A DNA stretch of 64,000 nt from Yponomeuta sedellus (lineage: Eukaryota; Arthropoda; Insecta; Lepidoptera; Yponomeutidae). The notes under the pieces are model-generated. The model ran no database searches, was not told where the DNA came from, and was given only the letters and a program-made list of their open reading frames with translations. Location: assembly GCA_934045075.1 (NCBI GenBank), contig OW203722.1:2325001-2389000 (forward strand), written 5' to 3'. Shown here one piece after another: positions 10,056 to 21,003 of this stretch; position 1 is the stretch's first letter, and each line of letters begins with the position of its first letter. Both the position numbers and the translations under genes were made by a program.

Positions 10056-10267
10056 TATCATAAAGGCGAAAGTCTGTGTGTGTGTTTGTTATACACTCAC
10101 AGACTTTTTTTCTTCACGTCTAAACGGCTGGAGCGATTTTAATAAAATGTTGTATGAAGTTAGCTGACACCCTGGATTAACACACATGCTTCGTTTTACT
10201 GCGGGAAAATGTCTTATTCCCGTGGGGAAATCAACAAACCGCGGGTACCACTGCGGGCCACATCTAG
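10056..10267 (+). repeat. Helitron-like non-autonomous element, uninterrupted tandem copy
   Basis: Second copy of the repeat that hosts the DIRS element. It contains the core GGCTGGAGCGATTTTAATAA, the segment CTTATTCCCGTGG that is the intact counterpart of the DIRS insertion site, a GC hairpin and a CTAG end. Related copies lie at 31523 and 43930. Confidence 0.65.
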
Positions 10268-10697
10268 TAACCCGTAACACCAAAAACAATCGCAGAAGCA
10301 ATAAAAGCCGAACCTACGAGCCGATGGCCGGAGCAAGTCGTCCCGTAACTCATCGGTCAGATTCGCCCCCGACCTGTGTCCAGTCCGATCCAGTTCGAGA
10401 CAATTAATTGCCTGATATTAAACTGTAGACTCGGATAATTTATAGTGTTAATATTCTCTACCTCTGGACATTACTGCTGGAAGGACCATTGCACACTGGT
10501 GAGGCATGGGAGATTGCGGTCGCTGTCTCAAATTTATTTGACACAGTGTTTGATTGCTGAATACTTACTGACGTGTGAGTGGAGATGGCAATGTATGGAC
10601 AGAAACCATGATATATTGACTTCTAAGTCAAGTTACGAGGTACTGTATGTACCACACGGATAATCTTACTAATCAATATGAATATTTAGCCTCTAAA
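10268..10697. other. Unassigned spacer
   Basis: Short open frames without recognisable content. I see no gene or repeat here. Confidence 0.4.
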
Positions 10698-11018
10698 TAG
10701 GTTTTTAAAATTGTCCTTAGCACGGGTTAGTGCATTAAAAATAAAAGTAGTATAATCATGTGGGTACAGTGATGTAAAGTAAGTGAAGTTCCGATGTAAA
10801 AACCTAACTGCAAAGTAGGTTGTCGGGGCTGTAAGTGATGCAATTTACTTAAGCCAGATGTAAGCTGTACGTAATACAGAGAATAGTGTAAAGAGGTTCG
10901 AAATTTCACTGATGCCGGTGGGTCGCTCAGTTGGAAAGAGCGCTGGCACGGATAGTCAGAGGTCGCGGGTTTGAATCCCGGCATGGGTGGAATTTATAGC
11001 CTCTAAATAGGTTTTTAT
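10698..11018 (+). repeat. 309-bp tRNA-related repeat, single unit
   Basis: One unit flanked by the direct repeat TAGCCTCTAAATAGGTTTTT at both ends. It includes a degenerate tRNA-like stretch with an A-box-like GGTCGCTCAGTTGG and a B-box-like GGTTTGAATCC. This is a diverged member of the family that forms the arrays at 21.6-22.5 and 30.5-31.3 kb. Confidence 0.75.
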
Positions 11019-11812
11019 AAATAAAGTAACTAAATTTTAGTCTTTACACCAACTGACGCTAGTTTTGCATTAACCTAACTAGACGTTCTCCTTTTTTATA
11101 GGGTTATGTATTTTTTCGTCCCACCTTCAAAACCTACAGCATAAGATAAGATGAGATAATAATATTCTCTATTGTACACTGGAGAAACAACAAAATAATT
11201 ACGAATGTACATAGTACAACTCTGGCGGCCTTATTCCTAAAAGCAGTTTCTTCCAGACAACCTTACGATGGAAAGTTGCTGAAGGAAATTGGAAAGACGG
11301 GTAGTCAGTGCAAATTTTCTCTAAGTTTTCTAATATGAATAAAGTAATCAAAAAAATGGTCGATAACGCCACCTGCCGCTTGTTTTATATTAACTTGACG
11401 TTTTACTCGTTTTATGTATTTTTACTATGTTTAAATCGTTTGTAAATCAAAACAAAAAATAAATGCGTGGAAGTTTTTGCTTTATTATTCAGTCTTATCG
11501 TATTATCCTTAGTTATTCGGTCACTAAATAAATACAAAAGTTATTAGACTAGACCCAAGTAAAATCCATTTATTGTATATTTCAGACCATGTCGCCGAGC
11601 CCTAATATTCTGCAATCTAATTGCATTCGCTGGTATTTAGAAGGCAGTGCCTTGATGACATACGGCGTCGTGATATTGTAAGCAATCACGCCTGTTAGTG
11701 GACCATTTAGTACCAAGTGTACGAAATTAAGGACACACACATAAGCCGCGAATTTCATTTGTAGATCGCTTGATTCCTGGGTAAGGTTTTTGCAGAATTA
11801 AAATCCTTCTAT
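11019..11812. other. AT-rich stretch with a LINE-like 3' tail
   Basis: At about 11140-11265 there is a dispersed repeat with a GATAAGATGAGATAA tail next to TATTGTACACTGG, reading inward on the minus strand. The same motif set recurs at 36270-36390, near 51000 and near 61540, so it is probably the 3' end of a LINE family. The remainder shows nothing recognisable. A 13-bp motif at 11800-11812 reappears at 14584-14596. Confidence 0.45.
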
Positions 11813-12349
11813 GTTGTATAGAATCAGGCGTTACTTTGCGGAAATCCATAATAGCATTAAAAAGTTAAAATTACTTTGCTGAATTCCGCCAAAAATCCCA
11901 CAAGCACCATGCGGCTAGCTAATGCACAGACCTCCCTCCCACTTTTTCAAGCAGAAGCAAGACACGAACACACCACCACCAACACCAATACTTGTGTGAG
12001 AAAACACGCGACGCGTTTCGCCTCTAACACGAGGCATCCTCAGGCTCCCAAATGCAAGTGACCGTCTCCGCAAAAACGCTCCGTATTTATAGGCTAGGCC
12101 GCCCCTCCCCCCGATGACGCAATGTAACCGTTAAACTGGTGACCGTTAAACCGTTTCAACCGCCTATGGGCTATTGTTGTTTTTGGGCAGCTCCTCTATT
12201 TCCCCATTAATCGATATATTTGCACAAAACAACAATGGCCCATAGGCGGTTGAAACGGTTTAACGGTCACCAGTTTAACGGTTACATTGCGTCATCGGGG
12301 GGAGGGGCGGCCTAGCCTATAAATACGGAGCGTTTTTGCGGAGACGGTC

Positions 12350-14364
12350 TTCGCGTTGACGCGATCACTCACACCCCTCCCTTGATGCGTCCCGATGGCA
12401 CTACCGCCTTCGAGGACGACGAAAAGGCCGAATGCTTCGCTGACAGCATTGAGGCTCAATGCTCTCCCAGCGTCCAGCATAGAGACCCAGTTCACATAGG
12501 CAAGGTTGAGGAGGAGGTCCGTAAAAAGACCTCCCTCCCCTTAACCGACGACCCTATCGCGGTATCCACTGACGAAATTCAGCTTTTTATCAAAAGACTG
12601 AAACGTAAAAAGGCCCCAGGAGCGGACGGTATTGCCAACCTAGCGCTCAAAAACTTCCCCGGCCAGGTGCTCACCCTCCTTGCCATTCTCTTCAATGCCT
12701 GCTTTGACCTCTGTGACTTTCCATCCGCATGGAAAGAGGCGACAGTCATAGGCATTCCCAAGCCCGGGAAGCCCCTCAACGTCCCATCTAGCCACCGCCC
12801 CATCAGCCTTCTTAAGGCCATGGGCAAGCTCTTCGAACGAGTTATTCTCACTCGTATGAGAAACCACCTCTTCCCGTCAGAGGGACCCCCTCTCATCATC
12901 CATCACCAATTTGGCTTTCGAGCTAGGCACTCTTGCCCTCAACAATTCCACCGCATAGTAGAGTATATCTTGAGTGGTTTCTTCCCTAGGCGCGAAAAGA
13001 CGGTAGCCGTCTTCTTCGATGTCGCCAAGGCCTTTGACAAGGTCTGGCACGCAGGGCTCGTGTACAAATTGTACGAACTGGGTCTCCCCGACCGACTTGT
13101 CCGCGTCATATATAGCTTTTTGAAGGATCGGTCCTTCCATTTTAGACACGAGGGGGTACTCTCGTCCCCCCGTCCGCTCAGAGCCGGGGTCCCGCAAGGC
13201 TCCGTGCTCTCCCCCCTCCTGTACATTTCGTACACAAATGACATTCCCATTCCCGGCGATGGGGTCCAATTGTCACTTTTTGCCGACGACACCACACTCT
13301 ACTGCAAGAGTCGGCAGATGTCGTGTATCCTCCGCAAACTCCAACCCGCGGTCGATAAGCTAGGAGCCTGGTTCAGACTATGGCGCATCGAGGTCAACCC
13401 GGAGAAAAGCACGGCTGTGCGTTTTGAACACAAGCGTGGACGGTTTCTCGGCGAGGACCCCCCCATTCGCATGTTAGGGACCCCAGTCCCCTGGCAAAAA
13501 TCCGCCAAGTACCTAGGTGTCATTTTAGATAGGAACCTGACTTTCGTCCCACACATCCGGAAGGTGACCCGGACAGCCCGATTTTACCTAGGCCGCCTAT
13601 CATCCATGATAGGCCGGCACAGTAGGATGTCAGCTAGGAACAAGCGAACGCTCTATAAGGTTTGCATTCGTCCCGTGATGACTTACGCGGCACCCGTCTT
13701 CGCTCACGCGTCCCCCTCAGCCCTGTACGGACTGCAGAGGGTACAGAACATTTTTATTCGTAGGGCACTGAACGCTCACTGGTGCGTCAGGAACGCAGAC
13801 CTACATCGGGACATGGAAATCCCAACCATGCAGCAATTTATTAGGTCCCTCTCAGAGACGTTCTTCAGCACTGCTGAAGAACATCCCAACCCCCTGATCC
13901 GCGAAGCAGCGGCTTACTCTCCGCCCACGACGGACCCACGTTACCTGGTGCGCAGGCCCAGGAACGTACTCGTTGACCCGCCCGACAAATTGTCGTCTGA
14001 CCTGAACCACCTCTTAGAGGCTCGGTCTCAGTCAGACGCGCCCCCCTCCTCTGCCAGTGTCCCCCCTAGGGGGGGCACTGCTCTTTCATAGCAGTTTTGT
14101 AATATAAACTCTTCTGAGCGGACGCTCCACTAGGGAGCTCCGCTGTGCGCCCTCCTCGGCCTCGAGGGGGGTCGCTCCCGATGTGGGTTTAGGGGTCTCT
14201 AGGACCAAAACCAGTCCCAAGGTGGTGTTTAGTGGGTAGGCGCACTTCTTGTGAGTCCCACATTGGCAGCACGGCCGGGTCCGTGCTGTTATGCATGAGC
14301 ATTCACCACCTCCCTCCCCCGTGTCCTCCGGAGGGTGCCCTTTATAGGGTTAAAAAAAAAAAAA
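12350..14364 (+). mobile_element. 5'-truncated Jockey-like LINE with poly(A) and 12-bp target duplication
   Basis: GCGGAGACGGTC occurs at 12338-12349 and, immediately after a 13-A run, at 14365-14376. This is the classic target-primed insertion signature. The endonuclease half of ORF2 is missing, so the element was 5'-truncated at insertion. It lies within one arm of the fold-back element. Confidence 0.9.
12382..14091 (+). CDS. Jockey-like reverse transcriptase, endonuclease-less truncated ORF2
   Basis: This 569-residue frame carries a complete LINE RT domain: RKKAPGADGIANLALKNFP near residues 73-91, SSHRPISLLKAMGKLFERV, FGFRARHSCPQQ, palm motif A VAVFFDVAKAFDKVWHAGL, AGVPQGSVLSPLL, the catalytic LSLFADDTTLY and the thumb motif AKYLGVILDRNLTFVPHI. 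The C-terminus is proline/serine-rich. The reading frame is intact although the element lacks its 5' part, so it reads as young. GC content is clearly higher than in the flanks. The ATG at 12382 is merely the first one after truncation. Family: Jockey-type APE LINE. Confidence 0.9.
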   Translation: MMRPDGTTAFEDDEKAECFADSIEAQCSPSVQHRDPVHIGKVEEEVRKKTSLPLTDDPIAVSTDEIQLFIKRLKRKKAPGADGIANLALKNFPGQVLTLLAILFNACFDLCDFPSAWKEATVIGIPKPGKPLNVPSSHRPISLLKAMGKLFERVILTRMRNHLFPSEGPPLIIHHQFGFRARHSCPQQFHRIVEYILSGFFPRREKTVAVFFDVAKAFDKVWHAGLVYKLYELGLPDRLVRVIYSFLKDRSFHFRHEGVLSSPRPLRAGVPQGSVLSPLLYISYTNDIPIPGDGVQLSLFADDTTLYCKSRQMSCILRKLQPAVDKLGAWFRLWRIEVNPEKSTAVRFEHKRGRFLGEDPPIRMLGTPVPWQKSAKYLGVILDRNLTFVPHIRKVTRTARFYLGRLSSMIGRHSRMSARNKRTLYKVCIRPVMTYAAPVFAHASPSALYGLQRVQNIFIRRALNAHWCVRNADLHRDMEIPTMQQFIRSLSETFFSTAEEHPNPLIREAAAYSPPTTDPRYLVRRPRNVLVDPPDKLSSDLNHLLEARSQSDAPPSSASVPPRGGTALS

Positions 14365-15049
14365 GCGGAGACGGTCACTTGCATTTGGGAGCCTGAGGAT
14401 GCCTCGTGTTAGAGGCGAAACGCGTCGCGTGTTTTCTCACACAAGTATTGGTGTTGGTGGTGGTGTGTTCGTGTCTTGCTTCTGCTTGAAAAAGTGGGAG
14501 GGAGGGCGGTGCATTAGCTAGCCGCATGGTGCTTGTGGGATTTTTGGCGGAATTCAGCAAAGTAATTTTAACTTTTTAATGCAAAAATCCTTCTATTATA
14601 CAAAATTACAAAATAATCGTCTTTAGTATTTCTCAATGATTCGCGATACTCATACACAGTTATATATTACTCGTAACGTGGCCCCCGTAGTGAAGTATGG
14701 CCTATACCTTCCTGCCATGCAGGAAGAGACCCAGCAGTGGGGACATACAAGGGTTGATAACGAATTGGTAAGACAACACCCAGTTTTAGTAACAGTATCT
14801 ATTGATAAACATACAAGATTCTGTTACAACTTTCAAAACAATGGGATAATACTTTGAAAAAAAAAACTGCTTCTTGTCTCAGGTGCGCAGAATAACTCTC
14901 GAAAGACACGGCTAAGAATCTAAGCATAAAATCGCCTTACCCTGTCCAAGTTACGTTTGAGCAATACTTACAAAGCTATGATAAAATATGGTACAAACAG
15001 AAGGATGGTTAAACAGAAGACAGCAGATTCTTCTCTGAGTTAGTTCACT
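14365..15049. other. Fold-back right arm and unassigned spacer
   Basis: After the fold-back arm (to 14582), 14680-14760 matches the minus strand of the 5' part of the dispersed repeat seen at 34704 and 42369 (CCTGCCATGCAGGAAG, GGGGACATACAAGGG). Nothing else is recognised. Confidence 0.45.
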
Positions 15050-15254
15050 CTAAGGCGACTAAGGAACACAAACCAGGGGATGGGCAGCAGCGCCCCCTCC
15101 AGTACAATTCCACCGAACTGCGATCCCCAACCCGCATGCCCAGCGTGAGGATTATGGGCATTACCCCCCCAATAGTGGCACAACGTTGCGCTATGGCGCT
15201 CATTAGGGGAGGGCTATGTCCAGTAGTGGACTAATATAGCCTGAAGAAGAAGAA
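15050..15254 (+). repeat. Dispersed repeat with GAAGAAGAAG tail
   Basis: It contains GGGCAGCAGCGCCCCCT, GCGCTATGGCGCTCATTAGG and GTAGTGGACTAATATAGCCT followed by GAAGAAGAAG. It recurs at 28970-29174 (mirror), 37711, 54465 (minus) and 61664. A constant 3' end with variable 5' truncation suggests a LINE (perhaps RTE) 3' tail. Confidence 0.65.
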
Positions 15255-15407
15255 GATTGTTACCTGTTTTCATGCCTAGTAAACAAAACGAAAACAAAAC
15301 TTTTTCTTCTTAGCGTGTCGATGGCAAAACAATAATAATTAACTTAACAGTTACGGCCCAGAACTTTGCTTCGTCGACTGGTCTATCACTTGCAATCATT
15401 ATACGTG

Positions 15408-15610
15408 ACGACCTCTGTGGCGTAGCGGTAGCGCATCTGCCTACCATGCAAGAGGTCTCGGGTTCGAATCCTGGCTGGGAAAAAAAACCAGGTCTTGGAC
15501 GCTTACATGTTTGTGATATCGTTGTTTCTGGTTCCCACGATACAATGTATCCTAGTGCAGGGCCAGAAGCAATGTATGTGCTTGTATGCAAGTGTTATGT
15601 AATGTTAAAA
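15408..15610 (+). repeat. tRNA-derived SINE, family 2
   Basis: A tRNA-like head with the A-box-like TGGCGTAGCGGTAGCGCAT and B box GGTTCGAATCC, followed by a pyrimidine/A run, a conserved body (TTTGTGATATCGTTGTTTCTGG) and a variable tail. Mirror copy at 28614-28816, other copies on the minus strand at 48180, 61915 and 62545. Confidence 0.8.
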
Positions 15611-15760
15611 AAAAAAATGTTATTAGGTCCATTTCAGACCCACGGTACCCCTGGCCATCCTGAGTACAGTTGTTAAGACACGCAGGGCATTATGAAAGAT
15701 GATCCATCGAAAAACAAAACTCGGAGTTAGCTGACTCTAATTGTATTTTACTAAGGGTAC

Positions 15761-15921
15761 ATCAAAGTGCTGGTTTATGAATTAAGAATTTATTTCGCTA
15801 AGTAAATAGTTAACTGTAGTACTGTCGCTTCGAATTTGTCAGAAAAAAGTGTGTGACAGAACGTTCCTTAAGTATTTACTTATTTACTTTAAATTCTCAT
15901 TTCATAAACCGGCACTTTGAT
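15761..15921. mobile_element. Small fold-back MITE
   Basis: Terminal inverted repeats of about 34 bp (ATCAAAGTGCTGGTTTATGA against its complement at the right end, two or three mismatches) enclose about 95 bp. No clear target duplication was seen. Mirror copy at 28303-28463. Confidence 0.7.
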
Positions 15922-17107
15922 TGTTACCTGTTTTACAGTGGTAAACTAACCGTTAATGCTTTCTAAAAGACGCCTGTCACCTCAGTCATTCGAAAATCCG
16001 GAGACGGGGTTGCGGAAGTGTGCTCAAACGTTCCCGTGGCCCCGTCCCTTGTGAGTACGGCGGAACACCCCAGGAGTTTTAGTCGGTATACCGCCGACTT
16101 AAACTCCTAGGGAGTTTCAGGGCGAGGAGTCCGACATAACCGTGCTCCCCCGAGCCGGTGGAACCCGTAATAGGGTTTCTCCTGGGTTAAAAAAATGCTA
16201 CAGCAAAGACAGGTCAATATGTGCGGAGCCACCCAAGCCACCGGTTTTTTCGTGGTAAGTATGAGTATGAAAAAACAAAATATATTTAAAATATTCGTAA
16301 TTTATAATCAAGCAAAGCTTTGGATCATAGATATTAATACCCTATTTACACAATTTAAAACAAAGCATTAAGTCATTTTAACTCTTATTATAAGCTATTG
16401 CCGGCACTAGCTGATAATCAGCGCTGGAGGCTCACTCTGTCAGTACAACAGAGACACAGCCTTAGACTAATTGTATGATATCTTTTTTTTTCTTTTTATA
16501 TTTTTATTCGTCTGTATTTCGTTTTCTTTCTGCTTTAGTTGATACTATGTCAATTAAAAAAGTAAAAAAATAAAAAGTGCCCGAAACTGGCGTGCGTGCA
16601 TGCAACGACACTGATGAAGCGAAGGTGATCTGTCAGGATCGAGGCAAGTGGCAGTACCTGGTGTCGGCCTCTGGGAAACAAGCTTGAGGTTACGTTATGT
16701 TTTTGTCATGTGTCTTGTTGTAATAATAAAAACTCTTTCTTTATTTTCTCTCTTTGTTATTTCGGCCCTTCGGTGGTCCTTTCAGTCTTTCTTCTTCAAG
16801 GTAGGGGCAGTACCAAATACCCAGGTTCAGGTGGCCCGCAAAGCGCCCAAGAAACTTGGCCCGACACTCATTCATTACGCGGGATTTTCAGCTTAATGTC
16901 CTTGCTATTAATTATTTTATCTACTCGTTGTAGTAAGGGTGTTTCAGTAGTGCCTTACTTACCTCTTGGTTAAGGCATGTCTTGTCTTTGGCGGCAAATG
17001 CTGTGCACCCACCTATGTTTGACTATGGTCTCTATTTGAATTTAATAGTTAAAGTTAGAAGTTAGAATACATTTGTATTCAAACTTGTCATTGATGATTT
17101 TACTATT
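15922..17107. other. Non-coding stretch with GC-rich and LINE-like debris
   Basis: 15960-16200 is GC-rich, with a short hairpin (AGGAGTTTTAGTCGG against CCGACTTAAACTCCT near 16071-16110). At 16610-16660 a GATCTGTCAGGATCGAGGCA segment recurs near 24330 and 53540 as a dispersed fragment. Open frames near 16650-16970 show no recognisable protein. Confidence 0.4.
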
Positions 17108-17445
17108 TTTATTTTTAATGCACTAACCCGTGCAAAGGACAATTTTAAAAACCTATTTAGAGGCTAAAAAATCCACCCATACCGGGATTCGAACCCGCGA
17201 CCTCTGGCTAATTGTGCCAGCGCTCTTTCCAACTGAGCTAATGGGCGACTCACCGGCACCAGTGACATTTCGAACCTTTTTACACTATTCTCTGTATTAC
17301 GTACAGGCAACGACATCTGGCCGAAGCAAATAGCATCACTTACAGCCCCGATACAGCAGCGACTTAGAGCGCTGGCACGGATAGCCAGAGGTCGCGGATT
17401 CAAATCCCGGCATGGGTGGAATTTTTAGCCTCTAAATAGGTTTTT
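17108..17445. repeat. Two opposed pieces of the 309-bp tRNA-related repeat
   Basis: A minus-strand piece with the tRNA-like head (GGATTCGAACCCGCGACC near 17187) is followed by a plus-strand piece with GCGCTGGCACGGATAGCC near 17369 and the terminal CCTCTAAATAGGTTTTT. Mirror copy at 26779-27116. Confidence 0.75.
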
Positions 17446-18084
17446 AACATTGATTATTTGTTACACACATAATAATTCGCAGATGATAACAAAATTATTT
17501 CTCGAGTAATTTATTCTACCAAAAAGATATGCCAATGGGGATTTTTAATGGGGATTAGTGAAACATCCCAATTACAATATGTCCTTCCCGCGAAACAAAG
17601 CGACAAGTCAAGATAGGACCTCTTTTTATTTATTTACAATGACGTCATCAAATGAAGGATTCATTTCACGTTAATCTAAATGACCCAGTCAATTTCAGTA
17701 CTAATAAGTTAGTCAAATTGAAAACTTAGGGATGTATTGTTAAATGATTATTAATACAATAAAGTTAACCTATTAATAGATAGGTATTTAAGTTATATAA
17801 TGTCGCTGATACTTTTTGTGGTAAATTTAAAATTTTATTGGTAAGCTACTAATATTATAATTGATACTTTTTTTTTAAAGTTTTAGTAGATGTTTGGATG
17901 TTTGATACTCAATAAAGTAATAACGGCTGAACGGAGTAACATCACACTAGGCATACAGATAGACAAAGATCTGAATTGAGACACAGCATACTTGATATCA
18001 CGGCTGGTGTCCGGAAGTCGCGGGCACCAGCCAGTCTAATATATAAAAATCTCGAGTTTTTGATCTTTGAAACTGTAGCCTTTT
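17446..18084. other. AT-rich unassigned stretch
   Basis: No gene is seen. It contains one palindromic TGACGTCA near 17641, without promoter context. Confidence 0.35.
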
Positions 18085-18714
18085 TTATGTAGCCTCGATT
18101 GTGTCCCACTGCTGGGCAAAGGCCTCCCCTTTTGTCTTCCATTCCTCCCTATTCATGGCCACTTCCTGCCAGTCCGGCAGAAAGGTTGTAAGGTCGTCCC
18201 GCCATCTCCGCTTGGGTCGGCCACGTTTGCGATATCCGTCGCGCGGAACCCAGTCAGTGACGATTTTTGCCCACCTCTCTGGGCCCATACGGCTTAGATG
18301 ACCCGCCCAGTTCCACTTCAGCTTAGCGGTTGCAGCTCCAACATCGACAATTTTGGTTCTGGAGCGCAGCATTGTATTACGAATCCTGTCAATTCTTTTT
18401 ACACCTAGAATACTGCGCTCCATTGCCCGCTGGCAAATCATAAGTCTCGACTTCTGATATTCGGTAAAAGACCAGGTTTGTGCACCGTAAGTTAGGATGT
18501 ACATGACGACGAGTTTTCGCTTCAGGGCAAGTGGTAACTTTCCCTTCATCAGTTCTTTCATAGACCAGAAGCTCTTCCAGGCGTTGTCGATGCGGCGATC
18601 GATTTCCTTATCCTGCCTGTTGTCGAAGGAGACTATCTGGCCCATTTTGAAAACATTTACATTTATAATATTATTAGGATCGCAGAATAATAGGACAGAA
18701 TGACAAAATATCAA
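18085..18714 (-). pseudogene. RTE-type reverse transcriptase C-terminal fragment
   Basis: About 185 residues after residue 23 match the end of an RTE-like LINE ORF: GQIVSFDNRQDKEIDRRIDN, LTYGAQTW, CQRAMERSILGVKRIDRIRN, LKWNWAGHLSRM, RKRGRPKRRWRDDL and EAFAQQWDT. The catalytic RT core and the endonuclease are missing, so it is a 5'-truncated relic. The N-terminal 22 residues are unrelated flanking sequence. The mirror copy at 25510-26139 differs by one substitution (Arg to Ile in GVKRID). Confidence 0.85.
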
Positions 18715-18823
18715 AAATGGTGTTGGGAGGTTAAAACCCTAACAGCTCATTACCTATGCCCAACATCAAGGTCGACAACCGCGGTAATAAATAAATATTC
18801 ATCGACATATAACACAGATTTTG

Positions 18824-19030
18824 TTAGCCCTATACTAAGTGCAACTAAATGACTTGTGTTATAGGTGCTAACTCGACCATAGATTTAATACAATAAATAC
18901 ATAGATAACATCCAAGACCCGAGACAGATTAGAAAAGTTCGTTTTCGAGTTTAGCCCGGCCGGGGATCGAGCCCGAGACCTTCGGTTTTACAGTCAGCGT
19001 GCCAAATTGCTGCGCCACCGAGGCCGTCAT
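18824..19030 (-). repeat. tRNA-derived SINE, family 3
   Basis: On the minus strand: CGGCCTCGGTGGCGCAGCAA (A-box region) and GGGCTCGATCCCCGGCC (B-box region), followed by a 150-bp body. Mirror copy at 25194-25400. Confidence 0.75.
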
Positions 19031-19589
19031 AATAGTGTAAATGTATATATAACATACCCAATAGGCTATTTGACAGGTTTCTGAAAACCGACTCAGATTT
19101 TTTGTTGGTAAGTTTTTTGTTTTTATAAGTGCTCACATAGATTATTTGATTACACTGATAAAGATTTTTTAATTAATAAGTGTTCAGATGTTTTTCTAAA
19201 AAAGCAGTTAAATATATTTTAAAAAACCGCCAATACGCTGTCTTCAGCAATGTGGCGTCGTACATGAATGAGTGACGTCACCGATCAGTAAACAAACAAT
19301 CGTCATGTCAATTCTCAGTGTCTCGGATTGCTATATTTACTGACCTATGACGTCATTATAGATTCGACCAATACCAGCTGTTTTCGATAAAATTACTACA
19401 GAACTATTAAGTTCTAACCTGTTTTTTGTCATTGTTTTAGTTAAAATGCCTTAATTCGGTTTTAAAATTCATAATTGATACAATATGTATTTAAATACTT
19501 CTTTTTTACACTGTCAAATAACCTATTACACCACAAAATTAAACGTTATCCTCAAAATTAGCAATCTACACCCCCGGTCATAAAATTCT

Positions 19590-19803
19590 AGCCGCGTTCA
19601 CACGTCCTCAACTTTGCAGCATAAGCCCTGCTTTAAGCGTTAACTAAGTAGCAGCGATATCAACTCTGTGTTTTTGGGTAGAAACAGGACAGAGGTGTGG
19701 CTCCAACTGTTCTCTCTCTCTAGAAAAGAAAGAGACAAAAAAGCAAAAGAGAGTGAGAGAGCGTGACTGCGCATTGTCTCTGTTACTGACACATGCAGAC
19801 AGT
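19590..19803 (+). repeat. Half copy of the 20031-20629 fold-back
   Basis: It carries the same left-arm sequence as 20031-20235: TTCACACGTCCTCAACTTTG, a CT-rich tract, and AGAGAGTGAGAGAGCGTGAC. The opposing arm is absent. Confidence 0.7.
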
Positions 19804-20030
19804 TATCAGTTACTAAATTTTGATATGACCGCCTTGCCCCTCATCGGGGCAAGCAGAGACCAGGGACTGCAACGTGCCATGATCCTGACTCACCTTTGCT
19901 TTATCAACGGTCAACAAACTTTTCTTCATTATAATAGTGTAAATGTAGATATAATAATAATATACCCGTTTACACCACATAATTAAACGTTATCCTTAAA
20001 ATCAGCAATATACACCCCCGGTCATAAATT

Positions 20031-20629
20031 CTAACCGCGTTCACACGTCCTCAACTTTGCAGTTAACTAAGTAGCAGCGATACCAACTCTGTGTTTTTGG
20101 GTAGAAACATGACAGAGGTGTGGCTCCAACTGTTCTCTCTCTCTCTCTCTAGAGAATAAAGAGCCAAAAAAAGCAAAAGAGAGTGAGAGAGCGTGACTGC
20201 GCATTGTCTCTGTTACTGACACATGCAGACACAGTATTTTCTAAGGTTAACACGAGCACTAGACATAATAAAAACTGTATTTACACGGATTTTTCTCGTT
20301 TAATTTTACATTTTTACAATTTTCCGACGTTTCGGCCCTATTACAAGTACCGTCTCCCGAGACCACAGTACTTGTGAAAGTGCCGAAAAGTCGGAAAATT
20401 GTAAAATGAAACGAGTGAAATCCGTGTAAATAGAGTTTTTATTATGTCTAGTGCTCGTGTTAACCTTAGAAAATACTGTGTCTGCATGTGTTAGTAACAG
20501 AGACAGAGACTCTGTTTCTCTTTTTTTGTCTCTTTCTTCTTTAGAGAGAGAGTTGATACGCTGCTACTTAGTTAAAGCTTAAAGCAGTGGCTTATGCTGT
20601 AAAGTTGAGGACGTGTGAACGCAGCAAGA
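20031..20629. mobile_element. Fold-back element, about 600 bp
   Basis: Imperfect arms of roughly 270-300 bp: TTCACACGTCCTCAACTTTG at the left against its complement at the right end, then CACGAGCACTAGACATAATA against its complement, meeting near 20350. No coding sequence. Mirror copy at 23595-24193. Confidence 0.75.
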
Positions 20630-20796
20630 ATAGAATAGATAGATAGACAGTTAACAAATTTTAATATGACCGCCTCGTAGTCTAGCGTTTATGGTTCATT
20701 ACTAAACAGAGGACGTGGGTGCGATTTCCATTGGAGGCTGACGTGTCGTACACTGTAAGCACGAAACATATAGGCAGTTCCACACTAAAGTAAAGT

Positions 20797-20960
20797 ACCT
20801 CGTTGGTCTAGCGATATCACGTCTGATTACCTTGTCAAAGGTTGTGGGTTCGATTCTAGAGGCCGCCGTGCATTTGAACAAATAACCTCAGTCTGGGTGT
20901 ATTTCCATGTTTGTGAAGTCCTTGCCTGGTTACTATAGCACAAGGTATGCTAGTTTGGGA
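20797..20960 (+). repeat. tRNA-derived SINE, family 4
   Basis: GTTGGTCTAGCGATATCACG and GTGGGTTCGATTCTAGAGG form A- and B-box-like elements 40 bp apart, followed by a body resembling family 2 (TTTCCATGTTTGTGAAGTCC). A diverged head, CTCGTAGTCTAGCGTTTATG, precedes it at about 20675. Mirror copy at 23264-23427. Confidence 0.65.
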
Positions 20961-21003
20961 CCAGGATAAGAGACATATTTTAAACTTTCGCGACTTGTAC
21001 ACA

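Larger units (their letters stand above)
11854..14582. mobile_element. Fold-back element with 330-bp arms, split by a LINE insertion
   Basis: The left arm (11854-12184) is complementary to 12226-12349 plus 14377-14582, with a 41-bp loop at 12185-12225. The arm lengths agree to 1 bp once the LINE at 12350-14364 is excluded. The arms start GCATTAAAAAGTT and contain GAGGCATCCTCAGG. A 13-bp direct repeat (11800-11812 and 14584-14596) may be the target duplication, which would place the true left end near 11813. An internally deleted copy at 50262-50530 begins with the same left-end motif. No transposase is encoded, so it is non-autonomous. Confidence 0.85.

Noticed and set aside
10905..10990. Possible functional tRNA gene
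   Set aside because: A- and B-box-like motifs are present, but the acceptor stem does not pair and the segment is part of a 309-bp repeat unit. The same reasoning applies to all other tRNA-like heads in the window.
17641..19360. Several TGACGTCA palindromes as a regulatory cluster
   Set aside because: They are scattered in transposon debris with no gene nearby, and spacing is not regular.
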